From Carettochelys insculpta (taxonomy: Eukaryota > Chordata > Testudines > Carettochelyidae): a stretch of 64,000 bases of DNA. Below, piece by piece: positions 36,289-48,644 of the stretch. Location of the stretch: NCBI RefSeq assembly GCF_033958435.1, contig NC_134145.1, forward strand, positions 42,125,501 to 42,189,500, written 5' to 3'. Made by a program: the position numbers and the translations under genes. The notes beneath the pieces are model-generated. The model searched no databases. It saw nothing but the letters and a program-made list of their open reading frames with translations, and was not told the origin of the DNA. Position 1 is the first letter of the stretch, and each line of letters starts with the position of its first letter.

Positions 36289-38427
36289 AACAAGCAACGT
36301 TCTGTTTAAAGCACATATAGGCACAAACTGAAAAATGCATATTTACCTTCAACTAGGATGGATGTTCCTATGATTAACTCAATAACTTGGGACTCATGAA
36401 ATTTAGGTTGAGTTCTCAGCTCTACCACAGACTTCCAGTGTGACCTTGATAAGTCAATTTACGTCAATTCTCCAGCTATCAAACTAAGAGAATACTACTC
36501 TTTAAATTTCAATCCTTTGTCTCTTTAGCCAGTAAGCTCTTGAATACTAGGTTTGTCTCTTACAATATATTTTTGATTGATGGTTCTGTAATATAGTTAT
36601 ATACCTGGTATGGAAGCTAAGGTTATGATTTAAGATCTTCAAAGTAAGATTTTAATGAGAGATGGTTATGATATGTTGCATTAATATTAACTCCTGGTGT
36701 TCTGTTACCTCATCCTGGGGCTGAGGACACTTCAGAGTAGGGCCTAGGGTATTCTGTTCTTCCTTTTTGAGCCAAAAAGTGAAGCAATAGCTTGAGAGGA
36801 AAGAAAGAGCACAGTGCACCAGGGCTTCCTCCAACCCCTCCCACAGTCCTAGCTGCGGGGTCAGTTGTGATCTTTGAGTCGGCGGGAGAGGGTTGGGACA
36901 AGGAAGCTGGCCTGTGTTCTAGTTGTAGTTTATATAGTTTTGCTTTCAATATTCACTTTTGAATGCTCATGAAAGTCAGACCAAAATTCAGGAGTAGGGA
37001 CACCAGGTGAACCTAGCTGATTTCCTGGAGTTCTAAGACTTTCCTACATGTGGTCCCAGGACACAAGATTCTAAGTCTTCCAAAAGTTAGGCAATGATGT
37101 GAATCTGTAGTTTGGTTGAGATTTAACACTAATCCTCTCAAAAGGTTTTTTTAATTATACAACCGTGATGTACAAACTTAAAATGCGTGTACTAGAGAGT
37201 GTCCTTTCAACATGGAGACACACTAACTAGTTACATTTGTTACTATTTTCATTAAAAAAAAAGACATGGACAGAGTCTTGTGTGAAAGGAAGAACATTGT
37301 ATTCAAACTCTATGAGGCCTGTCTTATTATTGGAGCCAGATAATACAATTCAGATATAAAACATGCATGTCAATCTGCTAAAATAATAAACCTCTACTAA
37401 AATAAAAGACCTTCCTATCTTCTAAAAAATTAGCCTGTCTCCCTGGACAGGAATTCCTGAAAGTCTGCAGATATGCATTTGAAGGATCTAAACACAGGAT
37501 GACCCTACTTTCATAAATGTTAATAGCAATTTAATTTAATATTGTGGGATCAGGACCACAAAAAGATTGACTGGCACTGTAAAAGAGATGCCAAAGAGGA
37601 AGAGGTTAGAGTTATGAAAGTGGCTGATGATTAAAGAATAGCTGAGTATTTCAGCTTCTAAGGAAACCAAATACACTGTAAGCCAATTAAATATTAATTT
37701 GATTACTGTGAAAACATATGTTATGGCTAACTAATTAACACAGTTATTCATGTACACATATGATCACGGAGAGTCACCCAAATCCACTGAAATCAATGAG
37801 ATTCCTGCCAATGATTTCAGTGGACTGTGAATCAGTCCCACAGGACTAGATCCTGAGCTGTGCCCGAATAGCAGTCAGGACAGCTCAAGGTGGAAGGATG
37901 TGAAGTTGATTTTGAATCACCATACAGCACATGTGCACAGTTATAATAAAACAAAAGTAGGTCTATTGAAGAAAGAATTATGATTTATCCAGAAATGAGA
38001 GAAGTTGATGGAAATAAATGGTTACAACACAAATCATAAAACATGAGCTTGAACCAATAGTTACCTTTCCAATATAATAAAGTAGGTCCTCTCCCTTAAC
38101 CCTTCTCCTCTGCCCAAATTCCAGTCTATTGTAGAGCTAGTTGGTTTCACAGAAGCCAGGATCCGTGTGCTCAGGAAAACCTCCACTCCTTGGGGTTTTC
38201 CCCATGAACAGAATCCAGAGTTTCTTTCCTTACTTTCTGTCATATTGAAAGTCTTTTGGCTTTATTCTGTCCTCCTTTTCATGTGCGAGTGATTTAGGTC
38301 ATTTACAATTGTCTCTGACAGCTTTCCATTGCCTGTTCTGAGATGTGGCAAGAGTAGACAAGGACCATTCCATACTTTGCCAGCTGACTATGGTGGAGTC
38401 TGGTCCTTCTTCTTTGAATGGGGCATC
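36289..38427. other. No gene seen
   Basis: AT-rich DNA with a short old-repeat relic at about 37766-37880 (CCACTGAAATCAATGAGATT and its partial inverse). The open frames at 36652-36949 minus and 38061-38243 minus show no domain. Confidence 0.5.
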
Positions 38428-38700
38428 AGTTATGCTCTGTTTACACTGGCAACTGAGTAAGAAAGTCTCTGTCATTCACAGGTGCTCAGTCCCGTCCCTG
38501 CCACTGAACGACAAAAGGTTTACCGCAGCAAGCACTAGTGTAAAATGAGCTTTGTTGGCAGGAGTGTTTATGCAGAGGAAGGGAGTATATGGATGAATTT
38601 TGTCAGCAAAGGCACTGACAAACACTATTTACACTGTCTAACATTTAGTGACACAGCAATGTTGCTAAAAGTTGTGTATTATTGACAAAGCCTTAGACAC
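38428..38700. repeat. Old MITE-like repeat, diverged
   Basis: The phrases GTTTACACTGGCAACTGAG, CCACTGAACGACAAAAGG, AGCTTTGTTGGCAGGAGTG and TTTTGTCAGCAAAGGCAC match the internal order of a chelonian MITE family I recall. The ends are too worn to place. Confidence 0.45.
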
Positions 38701-38959
38701 GTTATCCACATAACTAGTTTTTGCTCTGTGTCCGTAAAGCATACTTTTGATATAAATGTGTTATTCCTTAAATACTGTCTGTACATATATTTCACAATGA
38801 TTGTGAGGCTTTCTGTTAATTATTAGCTATCTGTATGTGCTTATATTTATTCTTTATAGATAAATATCCTGCAAGACATATTAGTGTAGTGAGTTTGTCA
38901 GCTATAAGGACAGAGTTATTTGTGACTAGTGAATCAGTTGGCAAAAAGTCTTTAGAATA

Positions 38960-39125
38960 GGTAAAAGGAGAATCTCATCCTTAAGTGCCTACAATCTATA
39001 AACAGACACATGGTGGAAGGGGAAACAAGGAGCTAGAGTGATGAAATGCCTTGCCCTTGGCCAGAGGGATCAGTGGCACAGCCAGAAATAGTGCTCATGT
39101 CCCAGTCCATTACTATGTCCATTAA
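38960..39125. repeat. MIR-like or related ancient SINE fragment
   Basis: The sequence AAATGCCTTGCCCTTGGCCA, followed by GTGGCACAGCCAGAAATAG and CATGTCCCAGTCCATTAC, has the typical core wording of ancient amniote SINEs of the MIR type. Diverged and partial. Confidence 0.5.
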
Positions 39126-39314
39126 ACTCTGTCAGACATCATAGTGTAACTGGATTTTTTAATGGTAACAACTTTATGATTATTTTGAAGGTATTTGGGA
39201 ATGTTTATGTCCAGCCTGTATAATGGATGAGCCAGAAAAATCTCTCTTTCTGAATTCTGACACTTGGGAAAATTCTGACAGTAAATGATAGTAATAATAT
39301 TAAAAACATACAAG

Positions 39315-39758
39315 GGCTGCGTCTACATGACAAACCTCTGTCGACCCAAGTGATTGTCAGAAGGGATTTCGCAGCAAAACTTCTGTTGACAACTTGCTTC
39401 TACATATAAAAGCACATCATAAGAGCAATCTGCTCTGTTGACAGAGAGCACCAGGCTGCCTGGTCTTCTCTCTACAGAATGGCTGACTAAAAGCTCTGCA
39501 AACAGGGATGCCCAGTGAACCACAAGCCCTGTGTGTTGACAAAAGGGCCCCAGAGTGTCTACAGGACTGTTTTGTTGCCAGAACACTGTTGAGAGAGGCA
39601 TTATACCTGAATGGGGAGAGTATAACACTGCCAGTGGATGTGCTGGGTTTCGTTGACAAACTATTGGCAAAGCGCATTTTGCGTGTTGTTGCTCCTTGTT
39701 TTTTTTTTCTGTCACAAGCCCAGTTTTGCCAGGAAAAGCCTCTTGCCTATGCATAGCC
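39315..39758. mobile_element. MITE with TGTCGAC-type palindromes
   Basis: The left tip GGCTGCGTCTACATGACA is followed by CTCTGTCGACCC, CTTCTGTTGACAAC and TCTGTTGACAGAG, the decayed palindrome series also seen at 17724 and 21640. The right end (TATGCATAGCC) is worn, so the boundary is approximate. Open frames on both strands (39323-39754, 39508-39756) have no recognisable protein domain. Confidence 0.55.
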
Positions 39759-40842
39759 TAATAGTGTAATATGTAATTAAAAAGACACTGCCAGCAAGTT
39801 CATTCTGCAAAATGTTCAGCCATCCTCAAATTTTCCTGTTTCATTTTTAGAGTAAAAGTAAATGAAATTCAGGAAACACTTTTTTTTATTTATGTTTCTG
39901 AAGCACTGTGCAAGTATGAAGCAAAATTGATTCAGAAATTGTAAAGAAAATGGGCTGCTCTTCCCCCCAGTTTAAATTATTTCATACCTCCCACCACCCC
40001 CTCGCAAACAAAAAGTTTTCACTGTTGCAACTATTCACCATCATGACCACTGAATGGAAAGTGCCACAAGGGGATAGAAAAGGAGATGTATTATCCTCTC
40101 TCATTTTAATGTGTTACCAATAAGTACCTGGTGAGCTGTACAGTATTTGAAAATCTTTTCTAGTCAATGTCTGCATTTTTCTCTGTAAAACTAGACAAAG
40201 AGAAGAGGCCTAGAAAGGGTATAGATAAAGGCATTTAAGTTTATTCATTCCTTTTAATAGAACCATTCAGTGCACTTGGGGTTGCATAGCATAGATTAAT
40301 AAAATAGAGCATTCAAGAAGAGGGAAAAAGACCTACCTAAATCATATTTTCTGATGACAGGATTTGGCTTTCAATATGCTAAAGATTAAGAAAGGAAGCA
40401 AGTGAGTAAAACAAAATATCATCTAAAATTAACATAGCACTAAGAGAAAATTAATTAAAAGCTCACAGATTAATCCATGGGACAGAACTATATTTTTTTT
40501 AAAAATATTTCTTTGGTCGACAGCAGAATGATTTATCTCACATGCCTTTGGTCCACAAACCCAGTGAGTCAAAGGACAGGCAAAAAAGTTATTTTAGTTT
40601 GTTAAAAGGAAGACTGTATTGCTGTTGACTGGAGATACTTGAAAGCAGTAGTTTTTAAGCCGCTAGTATCTTTCAGGGAAATCCAGGGGTTCTTTTCTTT
40701 GCAATAATACAAGTGGACAATGCGAATACAAGGGCAGTGTGATCCACATTTGGAAGGAAATTACTTTTAAAATGTTTATTAATTTGGCCACGCTTAGTTG
40801 CGGTGAAATTCTCAACCCAGTTTTCAAAATGTCCTTGTCTCA
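39759..40842. other. No gene seen
   Basis: AT-rich DNA. Nothing recognised. Confidence 0.5.
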
Positions 40843-41371
40843 GGGCTTGTCTGCATTTAATCACTGCAGCTGCACCACTGTAATACTTTGGTGAAGACAC
40901 TGCCTACACCAATGGGAGGGTTCTCCCAGCCGTATAGGTAAGCCGCATATCCCAGAGCAGGAGAGAGCAAACTCTTTATGTTGGGCCCCACTTTTCCTCC
41001 CTGTAATTAGCAGGGCCCCACCAAACTGTTTCACATAATCCAGATTGACAGAAATTTTGGTTCATATGAAATGTCCATATGAAAATAAACACTTTCAGGG
41101 TGTCAGAGAAAATATGTAGAATGTAAACAATTGTATTATTTGGTATATAAATGGGAATACACACAAATGAAACCAATAACATATTTCAGTATTTGTAATG
41201 TGATGGATGAACCTGATATACAGCAGCCAATCATGGTGCATCCCTCTGATGAAATTTCCTGCCTCCCAGTTTGCTCACCCCTGCCTGAGAGGCAGGAGCT
41301 ACTTCAATGGGAGAATTTCATTATCTTCCTATGTTGGTTTTACTGTGATTTTCTAGTGTAGACCAGGACCT
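40843..41371. mobile_element. MITE of the GGGCTTGTCTACACT family, split by a hAT-like insertion
   Basis: The left end reads GGGCTTGTCTGCATTTAATC with CAGCTGCACCACTGTAAT, and the right end TCTAGTGTAGACCAGGACC. Inside lie CCAATGGGAGGGTTCTCCC and CTACTTCAATGGGAGAATT, the paired motifs of this family, also present near 7250. The middle 326 bases at 40958-41283 are a different element. Confidence 0.65.
40958..41283. mobile_element. hAT-like non-autonomous element nested in a MITE
   Basis: The ends CAGGAGAGAGCAAACT and (inverted) CAGGGGTGAGCAAACT form 16-base terminal repeats with three mismatches, typical of hAT elements. The flanking octamers TCCCAGAG and CCTGAGAG agree at five of eight positions, fitting a worn 8-bp target duplication. 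No transposase inside. Confidence 0.6.
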
Positions 41372-42305
41372 GGTTTCTACTTCTTCTTTCAGTTTTTCAA
41401 CATAAACATTTAAACTGAAGAGAAAGGCGAACACAGAATAGCTGATGTTAATTTAGAGACTGCTCTTGGAAATTTTGCTTTTCTGTTGATGGAAATGGAA
41501 AATTGAACAATGTAATTGAGTTATTCCTAAAGTAGATTTTACTGTATTTTCTAGCAAGTAAGCCTACTTGAAAAGTGCTTAGTCCTTCAGTTAGCAAAGA
41601 GAACCATCCCAATGTCACACATATGAGTACCATGTTTCTACAGCCTGAATGAATAGCAGAATGAAACAAAAGAGTAGCAATAAAATACATAAAGTCCCAT
41701 CACACAAACTCTATTGTATTTATACCTCAACATACAGAGATAGATAATATTATATGGAATTATTTTAATCTTATACATTTGTTCTTATTGATAACTGCTA
41801 GTAAGTCCACAATGCAGATACACAGAAGTGGATAGAGAAAGCAACCTAGACCAATCCCAATCCTTTTTTGGATATCATAAATAGAAAATATTATAATAGA
41901 AATCATAATAGAAAATATTCCTGTCTATTATGCAGCAGTCGTGAGTCAGACATATTGATCCGTCTAACAAAATTAGTGCATAGCATCAAAGGCCTAACAA
42001 ATTTTAGTGGGAGGCACTGTATGAATAGTTTTGGCCACATGCAAATGCACCACGTGCAGATTAAATAGCCACACATCCGAACTATACTGATATATCAATT
42101 ATTTATATAAAATGCTCCTGTGGCCCTGAATTGTGCCTCTGACAGGGAAATCGCTGATGGTGGATTACAGCGTACCAGTGGCTCCCTACATACATCTCAA
42201 AAGGCATGACTCAGTAACAAAATCTGTTCCTGATTATGCAAATGAATTCACATTTACACAGCACTTTTCATCACAAATCTCAAAACATTTTACATACTTG
42301 ATTGA
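41372..42305. other. No gene seen; old repeat relic at the right edge
   Basis: AT-rich DNA. At about 42246-42305 a CATTTACACAGCACTTTTCA stretch is a relic of an old repeat into which the next MITE inserted. Confidence 0.5.
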
Positions 42306-42672
42306 GGTTGTGTCTAGACTAACCCTGAACTTCAAAGGGGGCATGGTAATTAGGGTGTCGAGAGATTACTAATGAAGTGCTTCAGTGCATATGTAGCCCT
42401 TCATTAGGCTAAATCACCCCCCGCGGCAACTTCAAAGTGTGAAACTTTGAAGTGCCGGCTTGCATGTAGCTGTGGGTAAGCCGCGGGTACTTCAAAGTGC
42501 CTGCGCTCCTTCAAAGTCTCTTTACTCCTCAAAATTTCATACTTTGAAATTGCCATGGGGGCGATTTAGCACAATGATGTGCTGCATATGCACTGCAGCA
42601 CTTCATTAGTAATCTCCCTATACCCTAATTACCACGCCCCCTTCAAAGTTTGGGGCTAGTCTAGACACAGCT
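42306..42672. mobile_element. Fold-back MITE, older copy (367 bp)
   Basis: Ends GGTTGTGTCTAGACTAACCC and, inverted, AGCTGTGTCTAGACTAGCCC. The arms share GGGGGCATGGTAATTAGGGT and GATTACTAATGAAGTGCTTC, nearly to the centre. Most palindromes are CTTCAAAG or CTTTGAAG, that is CpG-decayed forms of CTTCGAAG. Flanking triplets TGA and GGA differ at one base. Confidence 0.8.
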
Positions 42673-42837
42673 GGAGTTTTGTTAGCCATAAATTCCAGGT
42701 GGTGAATCTGAGACAGGGAGATGTGTGATGAGATGTCTCAGACCATATGACAGTTTATAGCGGAGGTGGGAACAGATCCTAGAGCTCCTGACTTGTTTGG
42801 CCTGTGATGGAGTATACAAATCACAACCCAGAAAGAA

Positions 42838-42989
42838 CAATGAGAAGTCCTGTGGCATCTTATAGACATTGCATCTGACGAAGCAAATCTTTGCTCATGA
42901 AAGTTTATGCTCCAAAAGTCTATAAAGTGCCACAGAACTTCTCGTTGTTTCTGCAGACAAAGACTAACATGGCTACTCCTCTGATACTT
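42838..42989. repeat. Small fold-back repeat, copy B
   Basis: The layout is the same as at 12107: AGTCCTGTGGCATCTTATAG on the left, inverted TATAAAGTGCCACAGAACTT on the right, and the tail GACTAACATGGCTACTCCTC. Part of the left arm is deleted relative to copy A. Confidence 0.6.
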
Positions 42990-43927
42990 GTCACCAACCC
43001 AAAAAGACCTTCTCTGTGATCAGTTGGCCCAATCCTGCCACACTCTCAAAACATGCATGGACTAGGGGAAGAGCAAGAAAAAGATGCAGAGCAGCTCAGT
43101 AGAAGACGTACAGTGGAAGTGAGTGGATCTACCTTTTGAGCTCCTCGGAAGGAGCACTGCAGGAGCCCTAGCTTCCAAGGGTAATGGCTTGGTCAAATGT
43201 AATTAGTGGGACTTACAATTTGCCAAAGGTCTGATACTTTATCAACCATTTACCACATTTTGTCAGTCTCTGGATCATAACCTTGCAGACAGGATGGGCA
43301 CAGGTTTTCATACTAATGCCAGAGACAGAGCCTACCCTGGTTTCAGGGAATCCAGCTGAGGGAAGGCCCTGAAGATAGAAGATCACAATCCAAGGGGAAG
43401 GCCAGAAACCTGTGCCTAACCCAGAAATTTGGACACCTTGTACACCCCAAAAGCAGGAAAAATACACAAGAGCCCTAGCTGGAGGGCAAAGTTTTGGTAT
43501 GGACATCCCACTGCTGGGATGGAGCAGCTGACCACAGGTGTGCTCACAAAGAAGGCCTGCCATTCCTGGCTGACCCCTAACTGACACTAGTCACTGAGTG
43601 AACTCCATCACAAGTTCCCATTCCACTGGACAAAGCTGGTTCCTACTGCTAAAACTTACATGATAATTCTGAGTGGCTATTTTATTAGACAACCACCTCA
43701 AGTTATTATTTATTTAAATTATTGTAGCACTCCCAGCACTATATATAATAAACAGATGAGAGGCCACAAGGTAACAAAGAAATGATCGGAGTGATGAGCA
43801 GCAGGCTAGTGTCAGCAGCTAAGCACTGCTGATTATTTTGGGTATGCACAACTGCAAAGGTAGCTTTTAAGGAGGGACTGGGAGAAATGCAAGGTGGATT
43901 TGCAGTCTTTCATGCATAACACATAGT
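42990..43927. other. No gene seen
   Basis: Moderate-GC DNA. The frame at 43213-43587 minus has no known domain. Nothing else recognised. Confidence 0.5.
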
Positions 43928-44363
43928 GGCCGTGTCTACACTAGCCCCAAACTTTGAAATTACCATGCAAATGGCCATTTCAAAGTTTACTAATGAAGCA
44001 CTGAAATACATATTCAGTGCTTCATTAGCATGTGGGTGGCCACGGCGCTTCGAAACTGACGTGGCTCGCCACCGCGCGGCTTGTCCCAACAGGGCTCCTT
44101 TTCGAAAGGACCCCTCCTACTTCGAAGTCCCCTTATTCCCATCTGCTCATGGGAATAAGGGGACTTCGAAGTAGGCGGGGTCCTTTCAAAAAGGAGTCCC
44201 GTTGGGACAAGCCACGCGGCAGCGAGGCGCATCAATTTCGAAGTGCGGCAGCCGCCCGCATGCTAATGAAGCACTGAATATGTATTTCAGCACTTCATTA
44301 GTAAACTTCAAAATGGCCATTTGTGTGGCCATTTTGAAGTTTGGGGCTAGTGTAGACACGGCC
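43928..44363. mobile_element. Fold-back MITE with exact 3-bp target duplication (436 bp)
   Basis: The left tip GGCCGTGTCTACACTAGCCC and right tip GGGCTAGTGTAGACACGGCC are perfect inverses. AGT flanks both sides (43925-43927 and 44364-44366). The arms, about 210 bases each, pair almost throughout, with TTATTCCCAT/ATGGGAATAA bordering a CTGCTC loop at about 44132-44137. Paired blocks include TCCTTTTCGAAAGGA and CTACTTCGAAGT. It is non-coding; the open frames on both strands are mirror images of each other because of the hairpin. Confidence 0.9.
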
Positions 44364-44366
44364 AGT

Positions 44367-45559
44367 ATAGCAAAAAACATGAAGATCTTATTTTCTAAAT
44401 ATAGTAAATGGTCAATGAAAAGCAATAGTTTTCGTGGAGCAGAGGAGGAAGTTGATGTTTTTCTAATCCTAGTACGGAATGTCTGCTGTGTGTTATAGCA
44501 TCAAATGGCAGAGAAAATATTTTCTGATCATTTATATGAAAGTGATACAAACTTTCAAACATTTACTAAAACAATTCAGGTGTCAGGCCAATAGTTGTTG
44601 GTTAAACTAACAATATAGTAAACAGTCTGTTAAAAAAGAGCACGTATTTACTATCCCAAAGCATAAATTCTTTGCACATAATTGCTTCATAGTAATTCTA
44701 TTAAAAATACAAGAATATTTCCTATTAGGAATAGCTGCAATTTGTGAAAGAGGAGATGAAAAGCAGCTTAGAATAGCTATAGATAAAGGCACTTCAGGAT
44801 GCTTTTCTTATTTGTTTTAATAAAAAGTCACTCAGCAAAGCTTGGTTTGCACAGTGCAAATTAATAAAATGGAACAAACAGACCTTTATAAATCCAGATT
44901 ACAGATTAAAGGATTTGCCACTGAAAAAATCTCTAAAAATAAAAATGGATAAAGTTTTCGGCAACACCTAAATTGGAGCAGCGTAAAGAAAAACATTCCA
45001 CTGATTAAAAGTTCTTGGATTATCTACATAATGTTGCTGTCATATTTTCACTGTTCTGCCTAAAAAAGGATTTGGTTATTACATTTGCCTTTGTCCTTCC
45101 AATAGTAGATTAAAAGCAGACATGAAACAGGATAGGATTCCTTTATTTTCCTGTTTATCACTTTACTACTATTTATTCAAGATTCCTTGCAAATTAATTA
45201 AGGCCCGGGTAATGTACAATTTAATGTTGTAAGGACTACGTTGTTTCAATTAGATTCAAGGAATTTTGAAAACCCTGGGTGCATATATCCAACCAGAGGT
45301 GAAAGGGAAGCTTTAGGCATGCTTGTGCTTCAGAAATAGTCAATTATAGTACAAAATGGTGGTTTCAGTGTAATATGCAAAGAACTATACAAGGTATGCA
45401 GCCCTACAAATAACTGAAGTTGGATGATTAAATCATTTAAATTATTTTTAACTAATAGACAATGAAGAAAACAACGTATATATGTCTGAAGATTTTCTTT
45501 TAGAAATTTCAAAGATGTGTTTTATTTTAAGGTCTGATTAATTTCTAATGGCAGTGCAT
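44367..45559. other. No gene seen
   Basis: AT-rich DNA. Nothing recognised. Confidence 0.5.
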
Positions 45560-45640
45560 GAAAGCAGCATGTGGCACGATAGATTAGCACACTAGACTCC
45601 AGCCTGTGGAGACCTGGGTTATTACCTTGGCATTTCATTA
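45560..45640 (+). repeat. tRNA-derived SINE head
   Basis: AGATTAGCACACTAGACTCC resembles a tRNA A-box and anticodon-arm region, and GACCTGGGTTATTACC a worn B box. There is no acceptor-stem pairing, so this is a SINE relic and not a tRNA gene. Confidence 0.5.
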
Positions 45641-45747
45641 CAAATGAAAGATATTTTTTCCCTTTTGCTAACATCATACATCAACGTACAGTTTGGTATG
45701 GTTGGCAGTGTCAGCTTAACACACACAGGACTATAAATGAAAGGGTA

Positions 45748-46525
45748 TCATAGAATCATAGATGAATAAAAAAACTGAAAGGGACATCAAGCGGTCTTCA
45801 AGTCCACTCCCCTGCACTTGTAGTTGCAACCAGCACCAAAATCATCCCTGACAGGTGTTTGCGCAAAGTACTGTTAAAAATCTCCAATGATGGAAAGATT
45901 CCAAAGTACTCCTAGGCAATTTATCTTAATATTTAACCACCCTGACAGTTATGAAGTTTTTCCTAATGTCGAACTTCAGCCTCTCTTGCCCCATTTTCAG
46001 ACCATTACTTGTCCTATCATCAGAGATTAAAGAGAACAATTTTTCTCCTGCCTCCTTGTAACAACCTTTTAGATACCTGAAAGCTGTTATGTCTCATCTT
46101 AATCATCTCCTTTCCACACTAAACAAACCCAGTTCTTTCAATCTTCTTGCACAGGTCATGTTTTCTAGACCTTTAAATATTTTTGTTTTCCTTCTCTGAA
46201 CCTTCTCCAATTTGTTCATATATTTCCTGAAATGTGGTGCCCAGAACTTGACGCTAACTGAGGCCTAATTAGCTCACAGTAGACGGAAACAATCTCTTCT
46301 CATGTATGTCTTACAACAATCCTGTCAATACACCCCAGAACATTTTTTGCAACACTTTCATGCTATTAAGTCATATTTAGCTTGTGATCTACTTTGACCC
46401 TATCTCACTTTTTGTAGTACTCCTTCCTAGACAGTGATTTCCCATTTTGTACATGAGAAATTGATTGTTCTATGCCAAGTGGAATACTTCACATTTGTCC
46501 TTATTGAACTTCAATATTGATTTAT
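45748..46525 (-). mobile_element. CR1 LINE, 3' end, reversed
   Basis: The left edge ATCATAGAATCATAGATGA is the inverted CR1 3' tail. It is followed by the familiar reversed CR1 wording: AAGGGACATCAAG, CAAGTCCACTCCCCTGCAC, and further right TTCCTGAAATGTGGTGCCCA and CACATTTGTCCTTATTGAAC. The length, about 780 bp, corresponds to the end of the RT frame plus the 3' untranslated part. It is 5' truncated, as most CR1 copies are. Confidence 0.85.
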
Positions 46526-48644
46526 GGTATCCATAGATATATTGAAATAAACACTTGAGATGAAGTTTCCTCAGAAGTTTGAAATATAAGAATCATGGCC
46601 AAAACCAGTCTAAGTTCATGACTTAGACCTAGATCATATTTCTGTGATGCTCTCAGACAGATCCTTCTCCCGGGGTGGCTCTTTCCTCGCCTGCAGGAAG
46701 GGGATTTAGTTTCTTACACAAAATCATTCCTTCACCCCTTCGAAAGGAAGATCCATACTTCTAAGGACCAGGTTTGAAGAAATGGCAGAGTGAGGGTCAT
46801 GCGTCAAACCTTTTAACCTTCTTTGTGCTCCCCTCTGTGCTCTGGAATGGCCCTTGAAAAGGAGGAATTCGGCTTCATTGCAGCATAGTGGGCTAGATAC
46901 TCACCTGGAATAAATTAAAGCAGTACCATCAAAGTCAATGGAGTGATGCTCTGTATGGTAACTGGAGATCTAGCTTGCGTACTCTCAAATGATCCAAACC
47001 TCTCATTGGTCAGTTGAGGTGAGCAAGGTTTGCAAAACTAGACCTAATGTGTGTGTGTCATTTTAAAAATACACAGCCACTAACATAACATGAGTTAAAT
47101 GTGAGGGGCTGCAAGTCACACCAATTAGGAATGCCTGTTCTGCACACAAGTTACTCGTTTTAAGACAGGTTCTTTTATAGGCTGAAATCTGGTTCATAAC
47201 AAAATTTGTTCCCCTCACCTATGTCTTTTTTCCCCTGGCCCAGTGTCCCAACAGAAGTACATATTTCACTTTCAAACTCTCAATTTCAAAATGTCTTCAT
47301 ATATGACTTCTCTTGATTCTTAAAGGACCAGGGATCATTATAAAGATACACAGAATGCACTAATTATAATTACTGAAATAGTAGTTATGTCTTAGGAAAA
47401 CAAACAAATAAAAAGCTTGGCAGCCTCTCTCAACTACAGCTCATTGTTCAATAACAAGACACCAACACAGTTCCTTTTTGTTAAGGTCCAGAAGACCTTA
47501 GGCTATTATAAGCATCACATAGGAATTAAAAAAAAAATGTATTTTGACACTGATGGATTAGAATTAAAATATAAATGAATGCAATACATTATAGATAGTT
47601 GCTTTCATAAGTGTCGTTACTAGGTGTCAGAATTTCAGCGCAAATCTCATGATGAATATTATTTTTTACCTTCCTTTGACAAACAGATGGTCTTCTCCAA
47701 TGACAGAAAGCAAACTAGAGAAATAAAGAGAGTGAAAGAGAAAGAATGAAGCTGTGCTTTATGCTGACTGTACAATTTAAGACAAGTTAGGCATGTCTTC
47801 AATCTCAGTTTAAATGGAACATTTTGGGCCCAAAATCAGTAATAGGCAACATTTGGCTTCCATACTATAGAATCCCACACAATGCCACAAAGGCCTTCAA
47901 CAGCCCAGCATGACCATCTGCAACGTAGGAGCCTGAACATATTTTTTTTTCTTTAACATGAATTGTGCCCTTTGATGGTAGCTACTCAGGTACTAAAATT
48001 ATCCAGTAGTGCAAATGCTCGCTTTAAAAAACATGGGAGTCGTGTGTGCCTGTGGGCGTGGGGGAGGTAATAATTATATAATTGCTTCATAAGGGACTAG
48101 ATTGTTCCATTTAAGTGTAGGATATAGTGAAAGTGCTTCACAAAACCCTCTGGGATACAGAGGCAGCAGGTTCAACACTATACTCCTTTGAATTTTACTC
48201 ATGTCCACAAACCAGAGTTGATGAAATTTTCTGACCACAACTTTTGTCAATGAAAAATGCAAATTCAGTGACACAACCATTAATGAATTTGTGCAAGTGT
48301 TGCTGAATTATTTTAGATGCAGGGAAATAAATTGTGCGACAGTGACACTACACCCCACAATCTTTTCAGAAATATTATTATACTAATGTGACATAACTAA
48401 GCATGTTATGAAAGATAAGACATGTTAAATGTCATTGAAAATGTTATGATTTACTGACTATGAATCCGTAATGACATGTGATGTGATTATCCTACTTGTA
48501 TGCATGTATTTGGGCACCTAATATTAGGAAAATAGTGTATGGATTGATTATATATGTGTTTACACTTGGGGTAACACGCCCTAGGCAAAAGACTGTCAAT
48601 CTATATAGCTAGCTGAAAAGGCCTATTGAAGTCAAAGGACAATT
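46526..48644. other. No gene seen
   Basis: AT-rich DNA. A short ATCAAAGTCAATGGAGTGAT stretch near 46930 is an old-repeat relic. Nothing else recognised. Confidence 0.5.

Noticed and set aside
44014..44277. Open frames of similar sequence on both strands
   Set aside because: The hairpin makes both strands nearly identical, so the frames mirror each other; there is no gene.
45563..45640. Possible tRNA gene
   Set aside because: A-box and worn B-box wording only; stems do not close. It is a SINE head.
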